Program-made: the position numbers and the translations under genes
Notes under the pieces: model-generated
The model's database searches: none
Told to the model about the DNA's origin: nothing
What the model saw: only the letters and a program-made list of their open reading frames with translations
Assembly (NCBI RefSeq): GCF_017877135.1
Contig: NZ_JAGIPH010000004.1
Coordinates: 62,001-126,000, forward strand
Source: Neorhizobium galegae
Lineage (GTDB): Bacteria; Pseudomonadota; Alphaproteobacteria; Rhizobiales; Rhizobiaceae
Length of the DNA: 64,000 nucleotides
Reading direction: 5' to 3'
Part shown: positions 34,166-42,487 of the stretch, piece after piece
Layout of the letters: each line of letters starts with the position of its first letter
Numbering within the stretch: the first letter of the stretch is position 1

Positions 34166-35031
34166 GCGCGGGCTCCGATCGAGAAATAGTCGGCAATGTT
34201 GGCGGTGGGATCGATGTGGAAGGTGATGCCGCCGATGGCTGCGGTCATCAGGGTCAGAATGCCGGGACCGTGGCCGGTCATGACGGAATCGCCGTGGATG
34301 CAGAGCGCGATCGACACCGCGCCTTCGCGGTAGGATCGGCCGAAATGGTGATCGGCATGGTGGATGGCGATGAGATCGCCGAGCCGCATCCGGTCGATGC
34401 CGAGATCGGCCATCAGCTGGCGGTCGCCGCTCATCAGGTCCTGGTCGACATATTCGGAATTCAGTTCGGCGCCCGATCCCATGATGTCGATCGGCAGTTC
34501 CATGGCAACCGGCACATGCAGGGTGCCGTCCTTGCCGCGCGTCAGGCGCAGCGCCTGCAGCAGGCGCGGACTGGTCTTCTTGAATTCGACATAGGGAAAA
34601 TCGGCAAGCGCAATGCCACGCCCCTTGGCCATGATCTGGATCTGGTCGCCGATGTTGAGCTTCTCGTTCACCTCGTCCGGGAAATCGACCAGCAGCCGCG
34701 CATGTTCGCCGGTCACCACGCCGCGTGCCCCCTTGGCAAGGCCCGAGGTCACCATGGCTTCGTTGCCGATGCAGGTGAGATAGTGCAGGGCGAAATCGGA
34801 TTTCTCGTCTGGGTGGGCAATGGAGACGCCGGGCTCGACATGGTCGCCCGCCCAGCCGAAGGCACGGTCGCCGACGCGGGCATTGTAGGTCACCCCGTAC
34901 ATGCCGGGCAGCATGACGCCGCGGCCGTCGGGATGGTGGAGATAGCCTCCGGGCCGCAGCGCCGGCTGGCTGACATAGCCGCACACGGCCATCTCCACGA
35001 GGCTGTCCTCGTTGCTCTTCAGGTCACTCAA
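34162..35031 (-). CDS. DUF4438 family protein (first of a tandem pair)
   Basis: A 289-residue paralogue of the downstream protein: VGDRAFGWAGDH, YLTCIGNEAMVT, RGVVTGEHA, IHHADHHFG and GPGILTLMT. Begins with TTG 35031, supported by AAGGGGAA at proper spacing. The His-rich IHHADHHFG segment (about residues 225-233) could bind a metal. It is the first gene of the 12-kb left arm, so it is probably important to the pathway. Function unknown; the link to transporter and amidohydrolases is the main clue. Confidence 0.75.
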   Translation of the reverse strand: MSDLKSNEDSLVEMAVCGYVSQPALRPGGYLHHPDGRGVMLPGMYGVTYNARVGDRAFGWAGDHVEPGVSIAHPDEKSDFALHYLTCIGNEAMVTSGLAKGARGVVTGEHARLLVDFPDEVNEKLNIGDQIQIMAKGRGIALADFPYVEFKKTSPRLLQALRLTRGKDGTLHVPVAMELPIDIMGSGAELNSEYVDQDLMSGDRQLMADLGIDRMRLGDLIAIHHADHHFGRSYREGAVSIALCIHGDSVMTGHGPGILTLMTAAIGGITFHIDPTANIADYFSIGARA

Positions 35032-35086
35032 TTTCCGTTCCCCTTCGGCTGTTTTCCGCCGTTCGAAAAAGTTCCGGAGCGCTCGC

Positions 35087-35116
35087 TTGACAGCTGGTGA
35101 TTTTCCGGATCAGTAT
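35087..35116 (+). promoter_or_regulatory. candidate promoter of the right arm
   Basis: TTGACA at 35087-35092 with CAGTAT at 35111-35116, an 18-bp spacer, pointing towards the M32 peptidase gene. The GntR-type site at 35139 would lie just after the transcription start, a good position for repression. Confidence 0.4.
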
Positions 35117-35138
35117 CTGCGCATCGATTGTCGACTGT

Positions 35139-35156
35139 ATACAAGCACACAGAATG
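35139..35156. promoter_or_regulatory. GntR-type operator candidate in the central divergent promoter
   Basis: ATACAAGCACACAGAATG lies 108 bp from the DUF4438 start and 92 bp from the M32 start. It matches the sites at 20196 and 21477 in at least 12 of 18 positions each. The preceding ACTGTATACAA contains the TGTATACA core often seen in FCD-type GntR operators. Confidence 0.6.
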
Positions 35157-35247
35157 CATATTGAAATTTAGACGTCAAGCGTCCAGTTGGCCACGATAAA
35201 GAAATGCAAATAACAGAGGGGTGCGAGGCGATCGTCTCGTAGAAACA

Positions 35248-36768
35248 ATGAGTTATGCGGATTTTATGGACGCGATGGGCCAGGTCAACGACCTGCTGAA
35301 CGCGGAATCGATCCTGAAGTGGGACGCCCGGACCATGATGCCGCCCGGCGGCGCCGTGACACGCGGCAAGCAGGTCTCGACGCTCGCGGTCCTCGCCCGC
35401 GACCTGCTGGTGTCAGACGATACCCGACGCAAACTCGACGCGGCCGCACGGGAGATGGCGGCCAAGCCGGAGGATGCCGTCGAGCAGGTGATGATCGCCC
35501 AGGCCCGCGCGGCGATCGACTACCATCTCGCCATTCCCGCAAGCCTTCTGCAGCGGCGCACCGAACTCGGCTCCATCGGCCAGGTTGTCTGGGCGAAGGC
35601 GCGGGCGGAGAACGATTTTGCCTCCTTCGCGCCGATCCTCGAGCAGACGGTGGCGCTGAACCGCGAGATGGCCGAGGTGATCGGCTATTCGGAGCATCCC
35701 TATGATGCACTGATGTTTCGCTTTGAGCCGGGCGAGACGGTGGCGACGCTGAAGACGCTGTTTGGCCGCCTGCGCGAGGCGCTTCTGCCGCTGGTCCGCG
35801 CCATCGGCGAGAAGCCGGAGCCGCGCTTCGATTTCCTGAGGCGCCACTACCCCATCGACCGGCAGCACCAGTTTGCCCTGAAGATGGCGGAGACGGTGGG
35901 CTATGATCTGAACCGTGGTCGCCTCGACACCACTGTCCACCCGTTCGAGGTGTCCTTCACCCGCAACGACGTGCGCATCACCACGCGATTCAATCCGACC
36001 TACATGCCGGCAAGCCTGTTCGGCGCGCTGCATGAGGCAGGCCACGGGCTTTACGAGCAGGGCGTCGACGAGGCCTATACGCGCACTCCGTTCGCCACGG
36101 ATCTCGTGGGCCTCTATGCGGTGGGCGGCGTCTCCTTCGGCGCGCATGAAAGCCAGTCGCGCCTCTGGGAGAACCATGTCGGCCGCGCCCGCGCTTTCTG
36201 GAACATCCATTTTGCAACAGCGCAGGAATTCTATCCCGAGCAGCTTGGCGATGTCACGGCCGAGGAATTCTACCGGGCCATCAACCGCTGCAAGCCGGGC
36301 TTTATCCGGGTCGAGGCGGATGAACTGACCTATGATTTCCACGTGATGCTGCGCACCGACATCGAGGCGGCGCTGATCGACGGTTCGCTGAAGGTAAAGG
36401 ACCTGCCGGAGGCCTGGAACGCCAAGATCAAGGAGTACCTGGGTCTTGATGTGCCCAATGATACGCTGGGCGTGCTGCAGGACGTGCACTGGTCGTCCGG
36501 GCAGATCGGCACCTTCTGCAACTATACGATCGGCAATGTGATGGCCGGCCAGCTGTTCGAGACGGCAAGCCGCGATCCCGTCATCGCCGAAGGGCTCTCC
36601 AGCGGCAATTACGATCCGCTGCGCGCCTTCATGGTGGAGCATGTGCACCAGCACGGCCGCCGCTATTCGCGCGACACGCTGCTCGTCAAGGCAACCGGCC
36701 GGCCGCTCGATCCGGAACCCTACATCGCCCACCTCACGCGCAAATATTCCGAGCTTTACGAACTGTAA
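35248..36768 (+). CDS. M32-family metallocarboxypeptidase (Taq type)
   Basis: A 506-residue cytoplasmic carboxypeptidase. HEAGH at about residue 262 is the zinc-binding HExxH, followed by the third ligand Glu in [13 protein letters not shown]. The opening [15 protein letters not shown] and [15 protein letters not shown] are typical. Full length for the family. ATG 35248 fits the family N-terminus although no strong ribosome site precedes it; a GTG at 35221 is the alternative but has AGAGGG too close. First gene of the right arm; trims C-terminal residues from imported peptides. Confidence 0.9.
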   Translation: MSYADFMDAMGQVNDLLNAESILKWDARTMMPPGGAVTRGKQVSTLAVLARDLLVSDDTRRKLDAAAREMAAKPEDAVEQVMIAQARAAIDYHLAIPASLLQRRTELGSIGQVVWAKARAENDFASFAPILEQTVALNREMAEVIGYSEHPYDALMFRFEPGETVATLKTLFGRLREALLPLVRAIGEKPEPRFDFLRRHYPIDRQHQFALKMAETVGYDLNRGRLDTTVHPFEVSFTRNDVRITTRFNPTYMPASLFGALHEAGHGLYEQGVDEAYTRTPFATDLVGLYAVGGVSFGAHESQSRLWENHVGRARAFWNIHFATAQEFYPEQLGDVTAEEFYRAINRCKPGFIRVEADELTYDFHVMLRTDIEAALIDGSLKVKDLPEAWNAKIKEYLGLDVPNDTLGVLQDVHWSSGQIGTFCNYTIGNVMAGQLFETASRDPVIAEGLSSGNYDPLRAFMVEHVHQHGRRYSRDTLLVKATGRPLDPEPYIAHLTRKYSELYEL

Positions 36769-36780
36769 GGGAGGGCAGCC

Positions 36781-37983
36781 ATGTCCGAGAACCAGCCACT
36801 GTCCGGACGCCTTGCCGACCGCGTGAAGCTTCGGGAAGAGCATGTCATTACCCGCATGGCCGATATTGCGGAAAAGCTGACGGATGTGATCCGCCTTGGC
36901 CGAGGCGATCCCGATCTCGACACACCCGCCCATATCGTCAAGGCGGGGCAGGATGCGCTCGGGCGGGGCGAGACCCATTACGGCCATCCACTCGGCTTGC
37001 CGGCGCTGCGCCAGGCGATTGCCGAAAACATCAGGGCGCATGGCGGCGCCGATTACGCGCCGGACGAGATCGTCGTCACCCCCGGTGGTCAGCACGCGAT
37101 GTTCGTCATCGCGCTTGCCCTTTTGAACCCCGGCGACGAGATCATCGTGCCGTGCCCGGGCTACAATCCCTATAGCCAGGCCGCCGAACTCTCTTCGGCG
37201 GAGGTGGTGCCGGTGCGCATGAGCATGGACACCAATTTCACACTGACGGCGGCGATGATCGAGGCGCATATCACGCCGCGCAGCAAGGTTCTGGTGCTGA
37301 TCAATCCGAACAACCCGACCGGCACGGTGACGCCGCCGGACGAGGTGGAACGGATCGCCAAACTCGCCATCAAGCATGACCTGATCGTCATTTCCGACGA
37401 AATCTATGCCCGCCTCGTCTATGGCAACCAGCGCATCCAGCCGGTGGCGGCGCTACCGGGCATGCGCGAGCGGACAATTACGCTCTCGGGCTTTTCCAAG
37501 GCCTATGCCATGACCGGCTGGCGCGTCGGCTATTTCGCCGGGCCGAAGGCGCTGATCACGGCGATGGCCGAGATCAACCATGCCTTTGCCATTTCGACGG
37601 CATCCGTCAGCCAGCACGCGGCACTCGCAGCCCTCACTGGCCCGCAGGACTGCGTCGAGGAGATGCGCCTGATCTATGACGAGCGCCGCAAGGCGCTCTG
37701 CGAGGGCCTTGATCGCATCGGCATTCCCTATGCCGAGCCGCAGGGTGCCTTCTATGTCTATGCCAATGTCTCGGTGGTGGGCATCCCGGCCAGTCTCTTC
37801 TGCGAGCGCCTGCTCGCCGAAGGCCGGGTAATGATCTATCCCGGCCGCATTTACGGCGACTACACGGATGATTTCGTCCGCATGTCGCTGACCCAGCCCG
37901 TGGAACGCATCCGCGAGGCAATGACCCGCATCCAGACCGTCGTCCATGCCATCCGGTCCGAGCGCTCCGCGCCAGCCGCCTGA
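36781..37983 (+). CDS. PLP-dependent aminotransferase, class I/II
   Basis: A 400-residue fold-type I aminotransferase: NPNNPTGTVTPPDE, SDEIYARLVYGN, and the PLP lysine in SGFSKAYAMTGWRVGY. Clearly paralogous to the enzyme at 29695-30876 (shared GRGDPD-TPAHI opening, AALAALTGPQ and the C-terminal YPGRIYGD region). The two arms thus each carry one copy, which may act on two different amino donors or on successive intermediates. It lies 12 bp after the peptidase gene. Confidence 0.88.
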   Translation: MSENQPLSGRLADRVKLREEHVITRMADIAEKLTDVIRLGRGDPDLDTPAHIVKAGQDALGRGETHYGHPLGLPALRQAIAENIRAHGGADYAPDEIVVTPGGQHAMFVIALALLNPGDEIIVPCPGYNPYSQAAELSSAEVVPVRMSMDTNFTLTAAMIEAHITPRSKVLVLINPNNPTGTVTPPDEVERIAKLAIKHDLIVISDEIYARLVYGNQRIQPVAALPGMRERTITLSGFSKAYAMTGWRVGYFAGPKALITAMAEINHAFAISTASVSQHAALAALTGPQDCVEEMRLIYDERRKALCEGLDRIGIPYAEPQGAFYVYANVSVVGIPASLFCERLLAEGRVMIYPGRIYGDYTDDFVRMSLTQPVERIREAMTRIQTVVHAIRSERSAPAA

Positions 37984-37995
37984 AGAGAGGTTCTC

Positions 37996-38481
37996 ATGTC
38001 CGTCAAGTCAGACAATCCCAACGTCAAGTCCATCAAGCACATGGCCTTTGCCGTGCGTGACGCCAAGGCCGCGCTGGAAAACTATGCCAAGTTCCTCGAC
38101 GTGCCCGCCGAGACGGCGCTGATCGACTACCCGAAGTCGAAGAACCGCGTCGCGCTCTTCAATCTCGGCGGAATCGAATACCAGCTCTGCCAGTCGCTGG
38201 AGGAGGGCGGTCGCTTCGATGCGTGGATCAAGGAGCGCGGCGCCGAGGGCCTGCATCACATCTGCTACGAGGTGGAGAACATCGACCAGGCGCTCGACCA
38301 CGCCAAGGAACAGGGCGCGGAACTGCGCATCTGCAAGGCCTGCGGCGTCTATGGCTCGCACCCGCACCCGGAAGGCTATGTCGCCTTCCTCGACAATGAT
38401 GCCGGCGGCATCGAGATCGAGTTCATGCAGGTCTACACGCCCGAAGAGCTTGAAAAGTATAATCAGTACAAGGGTATCTGA
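37996..38481 (+). CDS. VOC-family (glyoxalase/epimerase-type) metalloprotein
   Basis: A 161-residue vicinal-oxygen-chelate protein made of two beta-alpha-beta-beta-beta units. Likely metal ligands: His in IKHMAFAV, His in GLHHICYEV, and Glu in GIEIEFMQV, the pattern of methylmalonyl-CoA epimerase and related isomerases. It could epimerise or isomerise a 2-carbon centre next to a carbonyl. In the same transcript as the aminotransferase and the deacylase. Substrate unknown. Confidence 0.82.
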   Translation: MSVKSDNPNVKSIKHMAFAVRDAKAALENYAKFLDVPAETALIDYPKSKNRVALFNLGGIEYQLCQSLEEGGRFDAWIKERGAEGLHHICYEVENIDQALDHAKEQGAELRICKACGVYGSHPHPEGYVAFLDNDAGGIEIEFMQVYTPEELEKYNQYKGI

Positions 38482-38483
38482 GC

Positions 38484-39485
38484 ATGTCGGAAGCCAAGAC
38501 CGTTACCGTTGGTACTGCAACCGCAAGGCCCGGCGAAGTGGTGCGCGGGTTCATTCCCGTCACCGAGCTTGCCGGCGGCTCGAAGGTTGAAATCCCGCTG
38601 GTCATCGTCAACGGCGTCAAGCCCGGCCCGGTATTCTGGGTGGATGGCGCGATCCATGGCGACGAGCCGGAAGGACCGCTTGCCTGCGCCATTGCGCTGA
38701 AGGAAGTCGATCCGCAGCAACTGTCCGGCACGCTCGTGATGGTGCCGGTCATGAACGTGATGGCGTTCGAGAACGCCAATCGCGGCAATCCGCTCGACAC
38801 CTTCTCCTTCGACATGAACCGTATCTATCCCGGTCGTGCCAACGGTTATCTCTCCGAACGGGTGGCCTGGGCGCATTCGCAATGGATGAGCAAGGTCGCC
38901 GATTTCGAGATCTCCATCCATTCCGGCGGCGCGCATTCCTTCCTCGCCAAGGCGATCTTCGTGGACGAAAGCCCGGCCTCGGTCGAACTGGCCATGGCCA
39001 TGGGCGAGGGCTGGGGCTGCATCATGTCCAACTTCCTGCCCAAGGGCTCGCCCATGGCGCAGATGAAGGAGATCGGCAAGACGGGCATCACCGTCGAGCT
39101 TGGCGGACGCTCCGCCACCTCGCCGGAACGCTTTGCCCATGTCGCCCGCGAACTGGCGAACTCGATCCTCAACATCCTCAGGCACTACAAGATGTATCCG
39201 GGGACCGCGACCTATCCGACGGATGCGACGAAGGGCCAGCAGGAGGCGCTGCTGGCGCCTGCCTCCGGCATCTTCATTCCGACGCCCGGCGTGGATTTCC
39301 TCAAGCCCATGACCAAGGGGCAGTCGATTGCCCGGATCGTCAACATCTTCGGGGATGAACTTGCCGAACTCGTGGCGCCTGCCGATGGCATGATCTTTGG
39401 TCTGAGAGCCCTGCCGAACGTCAACACCGGCGACTGGTGCTGCTTCTTCAACAAGGTCGAGGGAGCGCGCGTCTGGCCGGCGTGA
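38484..39485 (+). CDS. succinylglutamate desuccinylase / aspartoacylase family deacylase
   Basis: A 333-residue M14-like zinc deacylase. HGDE at about residue 58 (AIHGDEPEGPLA) is the zinc motif; DMNRIYPG and ISIHSGG add the usual Arg and third ligand; GITVELGG holds the catalytic Glu. The C-terminal part (LLAPASGIFIPTPGV onwards) is the beta-barrel domain of this family. It removes an acyl group from an N-acyl amino acid. It begins 2 bp after the VOC stop. Fits release of a free amino acid for the adjacent aminotransferases. Confidence 0.88.
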   Translation: MSEAKTVTVGTATARPGEVVRGFIPVTELAGGSKVEIPLVIVNGVKPGPVFWVDGAIHGDEPEGPLACAIALKEVDPQQLSGTLVMVPVMNVMAFENANRGNPLDTFSFDMNRIYPGRANGYLSERVAWAHSQWMSKVADFEISIHSGGAHSFLAKAIFVDESPASVELAMAMGEGWGCIMSNFLPKGSPMAQMKEIGKTGITVELGGRSATSPERFAHVARELANSILNILRHYKMYPGTATYPTDATKGQQEALLAPASGIFIPTPGVDFLKPMTKGQSIARIVNIFGDELAELVAPADGMIFGLRALPNVNTGDWCCFFNKVEGARVWPA

Positions 39486-39509
39486 GCCGGCAGGGCGTCA
39501 GGGGGCACC

Positions 39510-40427
39510 ATGCGAGATTTCATCGGATATGCCAATCGACCTCCTCAGTTCCGCTGGCCGGGTGACAGCGGCCTCGCGGTCAACATCGTCCTGAACTACG
39601 AGGAGGGATCGGAATATTCGGTCGCGGACGGTGATGGCCGTTCGGAAACCGCGCTGCTGGAGATCAACCAGCCGCGCGTGCCCCCCGGCGATCGCGATCT
39701 CGCATCCGAAAGCATGTATGAATATGGCAGCCGTGTCGGCTTCTGGCGTCTGCACCGGCTGTTTACCGAGCGCAATCTGCCGCTGACGGTGTTTGCCAGC
39801 GCCCAGGCGCTGGAGCGCAATGCAGAGGTGGCAGCGGCCATTGCCCGCACCGACTGGGACATTGCCTGCCACGGATGGCGGTGGGTGGAGCATTACCGGC
39901 TGGACGAGGCGACCGAGCGCGAGCATATCGCCCGCGCCTTCGACAGTATCGTTGCAACCGTGGGCCGTCCGCCCGCCGGCTGGTATTCCCGCTACAGCCG
40001 CAGTGCCGCGACCCGGCGGCTGGTGGTCGAGCATGGCGGCTATGACTATGACAGCGATGCCTATAATGACGAGGTGCCCTACTGGGTCCGCGTCGATGGA
40101 CGCCCGCATCTTGTCGTTCCCTATTCTCTCGTCACCAATGACGCCAAGTTCGTACAGGGCGGCTGGGTCACAGGCCGCAGCTATGCGGAATTCCTGATCG
40201 AAACCTTCGACATGCTGCTGAAGGAAAGCCGGTCGCAGCCGCGCATGATGTCGGTCGGCCTGCATCCGCGGGTGATCGGTCATCCCGGCCGCGCCTCCGG
40301 TCTCGAACGTTTTCTCGATCACGTGGCGGGCTGTGAGGGCGTCTGGATGGCGCGGCGGCAGGATATCGCCCGCCACTGCAAGGCCGAAATGCCCTTCGAC
40401 GCGCTGGCTGCAAAGGAGAGCACATGA
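39510..40427 (+). CDS. polysaccharide-deacetylase-fold hydrolase, allantoinase PuuE-like
   Basis: A 305-residue NodB/polysaccharide-deacetylase-fold protein of the PuuE branch: VNIVLNYEEGSE, YEYGSRVGFWRLHRLF, TVFASAQALERN, DIACHGWRW and the C-terminal SVGLHPRVIGHPGR. PuuE enzymes are metal-independent allantoinases, but the branch also contains other amidases. No urate oxidase, hydroxyisourate hydrolase or allantoicase gene is in the window, so allantoin itself is not assured as substrate. Overlaps the AllA-like gene by 4 bp. Confidence 0.75.
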   Translation: MRDFIGYANRPPQFRWPGDSGLAVNIVLNYEEGSEYSVADGDGRSETALLEINQPRVPPGDRDLASESMYEYGSRVGFWRLHRLFTERNLPLTVFASAQALERNAEVAAAIARTDWDIACHGWRWVEHYRLDEATEREHIARAFDSIVATVGRPPAGWYSRYSRSAATRRLVVEHGGYDYDSDAYNDEVPYWVRVDGRPHLVVPYSLVTNDAKFVQGGWVTGRSYAEFLIETFDMLLKESRSQPRMMSVGLHPRVIGHPGRASGLERFLDHVAGCEGVWMARRQDIARHCKAEMPFDALAAKEST

Positions 40428-40933
40428 ATTTCGTGCCTCTGGAGCAGGGACTATCCGCGCAGGATTTTGCGCCGTTCGGCGGCTTCATAGACAGGCCGGG
40501 CGTGATCGGCGATCGGCGGTTCTATTCGGACTGGCTGGGTGCGGCCCGCCCGGACTGCGCACCGGTGCTGCACACCAACCGCATTGCTCCCAGCGAATGC
40601 CCGGTCGCGCTCGACAGCCTGGAACATCACCCGCACGCGGCCCAGGTTTTTCTGCCTCTCGATGTATCGCGCTATCTGGTGATGGTGGCGCCCTCCGATG
40701 CGGACGGTCGGCCCCTGATCAGCGCGCTCAGGGCCTTCGTGATGCCGGGCTCCCTCGGCGTCGTCTACCGGCCCGGCATCTGGCATGCGGGCGCCCGTGT
40801 TCTGGATCGCGAGGGCAGTTTTGCCGTGCTGATGTGGCGCGGTTCGCAAAACGACGACGTGCATCTGCCGATCGCGCGGCTTCTCGTCGGCCCGGACCCG
40901 GAGAAGGCGATGGTAGGAGGCGCGCATGGTTGA
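40424..40933 (+). CDS. ureidoglycolate lyase (AllA)-like protein
   Basis: A 169-residue cupin-fold enzyme of the AllA family: EHHPHAAQVFLPL, YLVMVAPSDADGRP, GVVYRPGIWHAGARV and SFAVLMW. AllA splits ureidoglycolate into glyoxylate and urea. The translational coupling with a PuuE-like gene echoes the purine-ureide pathway, but the other steps are missing, so a related carbamoyl substrate is possible. Its end overlaps the next gene by 8 bp. Confidence 0.78.
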   Translation: MNFVPLEQGLSAQDFAPFGGFIDRPGVIGDRRFYSDWLGAARPDCAPVLHTNRIAPSECPVALDSLEHHPHAAQVFLPLDVSRYLVMVAPSDADGRPLISALRAFVMPGSLGVVYRPGIWHAGARVLDREGSFAVLMWRGSQNDDVHLPIARLLVGPDPEKAMVGGAHG

Positions 40934-41597
40934 GCCACAGGCCGATATCGCCCGTATCGAAAGCCTGCCGCTGAGGCTGGTGGTGGCCGACATGCTGCGC
41001 ACCGGCATCGTGGAGGGCCGGTTGCGGCCCGGCACGCCGATCGTCGAGGCGGCGCTAGCGGAGCAGCTGAACGTGTCGCGCGCGCCGGTGCGCGAAGCGA
41101 TCCAGATCCTCGAAGCCGACGGGCTGATCGACAACCTTCCCTACAAGGGCAAGCGGGTAAAGCCGCTGACGGCCAAATCCGTCGAGGAAATCTACAGCAT
41201 CCGCGAGCAGTTCGAGGCCTTCGCCGTCCGGCGTATCATCGAGAGCGGCGCGGATGTTAGCCCGCTGAGCGAGCATGTGTCGGCGATGTTTGCCGCAGCC
41301 GATGCGGCCGATCTCGTGGCCCTGATTGCCGCCGATGCCGCCTTTCATCGCACCCTCATCCGGCTTGCCGATCACGGCCTGCTGCTGACGCTCTGGGATC
41401 ATCTGGCGCTGCGCATCCGGCAGATCATGGCTCTGCGCAATCGCGCCAATGCGGACCTGCGCCAGGTTGCGGCCAATCATCCGCCGATCGTGGAGGCACT
41501 TACCGCCCGCGACCTGGACCGTGTGCTCTCTCTTGTGTCGCAGCACAGCCGATCCGCCTCGGAAATCGACCTGAAATGGCTGGAGGTCGCGCCATGA
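40926..41597 (+). CDS. GntR-family regulator, FCD type (second)
   Basis: A 223-residue regulator with an N-terminal winged helix (GIVEGRLRPGTPIVEAALAEQL, then SRAPVREAIQILEADGLI) and a C-terminal FCD ligand domain (DAAFHRTLIRLADHGLL). It is embedded in the right arm, overlapping its neighbours at both ends, so it is made together with the pathway enzymes. It may sense an intermediate and control this arm or an internal promoter. The relation to the GntR at 20262, only distantly similar, is not resolved. Confidence 0.9.
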   Translation: MVEPQADIARIESLPLRLVVADMLRTGIVEGRLRPGTPIVEAALAEQLNVSRAPVREAIQILEADGLIDNLPYKGKRVKPLTAKSVEEIYSIREQFEAFAVRRIIESGADVSPLSEHVSAMFAAADAADLVALIAADAAFHRTLIRLADHGLLLTLWDHLALRIRQIMALRNRANADLRQVAANHPPIVEALTARDLDRVLSLVSQHSRSASEIDLKWLEVAP

Positions 41598-42487
41598 CCC
41601 GGCCCGGTATTCTCATCACCGGTGGCGGCGGTTTCGTCGGCTCGCATCTGGCCGAGGGGTTTTGGGCGCTGGGCTATCCGGTCACGGCGCTCGATCGCGC
41701 CTTCGATGCCGCGACGCGAAGCCGGCTTGCCGGCATCCGGTTGATCGAGGCGGAGTTGACCGCTGAGACACTGCGGGCCGCGATGGACGAGACCATCGGC
41801 ATCGTCATCCATGGTGCGGCGCTGACAACGCCGCCGGAATGCCTCGGGATCTCCGAGATTGCCCATGTGCGGGACAACGTCACCCTGCTGATCGATTGCC
41901 TCGATCAGGCCGTGGCGCGGGGGATCGGCTGCTTCATCTTTCTGTCCTCGTCCGGTGTCTTCGCCTTTGATGAGGCCGAACTGCTGGATGAGGCCGTCGC
42001 GCCGCAGGGCACGTCCGCCTATGCGCTGGCAAAGCGTGCCGGCGAAGTGATCGCCCTGGCGCGGCCGGAAACGCTCGTGCTGCGGCTTGGGCCGCTCTAC
42101 GGACCGCACGAGGAAAGCCGCCCGACACGTCGCTTCGTCTCGCCGGTCCGCCAATGGCTCGACGCTGCGCAGAAGGGAATGCCGCTTGACGTCGCTAGTC
42201 CGCAATCGCGGCGCGACTGGACCTTCCTGCCGGATCTTTCCGCAGCGATCGACCGCCTGATCCGCGCAGAGGCGCGCGGCCTCATGCATCTGACATCCGG
42301 GGAGATCATCTCCGATCTCGCACTTGCCGAAACGATTGCCGCGCGCACGCCCGGCCTAGTCGCGGAGCGTGCAGACGAAACCGGGCCAAGGCGGGTGCCG
42401 ATGGTCTCGCGCCGCCCGGATCTTAAGGGCTTTGCCTGGACGCCGCTGGAGCGCGGCCTGCACCTGATGTCGGAGGTTCGCTCATGA
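41594..42487 (+). CDS. NAD-dependent epimerase/dehydratase (extended SDR)
   Basis: A 297-residue extended short-chain dehydrogenase: ITGGGGFVGSHLAEGF cofactor site, SSSGVF active-site strand and YALAKRAGE with the Tyr/Lys pair. These enzymes usually epimerise or dehydrogenate sugars or sugar acids. ATG 41594 overlaps the GntR stop; the open frame slightly upstream is not used. The following Gfo/Idh gene overlaps it, and together they suggest that a sugar or polyol part is processed. Confidence 0.85.
   Translation: MTRPGILITGGGGFVGSHLAEGFWALGYPVTALDRAFDAATRSRLAGIRLIEAELTAETLRAAMDETIGIVIHGAALTTPPECLGISEIAHVRDNVTLLIDCLDQAVARGIGCFIFLSSSGVFAFDEAELLDEAVAPQGTSAYALAKRAGEVIALARPETLVLRLGPLYGPHEESRPTRRFVSPVRQWLDAAQKGMPLDVASPQSRRDWTFLPDLSAAIDRLIRAEARGLMHLTSGEIISDLALAETIAARTPGLVAERADETGPRRVPMVSRRPDLKGFAWTPLERGLHLMSEVRS

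Noticed and set aside
35413-37377. A 654-codon open frame antisense to the M32 peptidase and aminotransferase genes
   Set aside because: It spans two genuine genes and their junction on the other strand and shows His/Arg-rich nonsense text; a shadow frame.
39510-40933. A standard purine/allantoin degradation operon
   Set aside because: Only PuuE-like and AllA-like genes are present; the other required steps are missing and the neighbours point to amino-acid conjugate chemistry.
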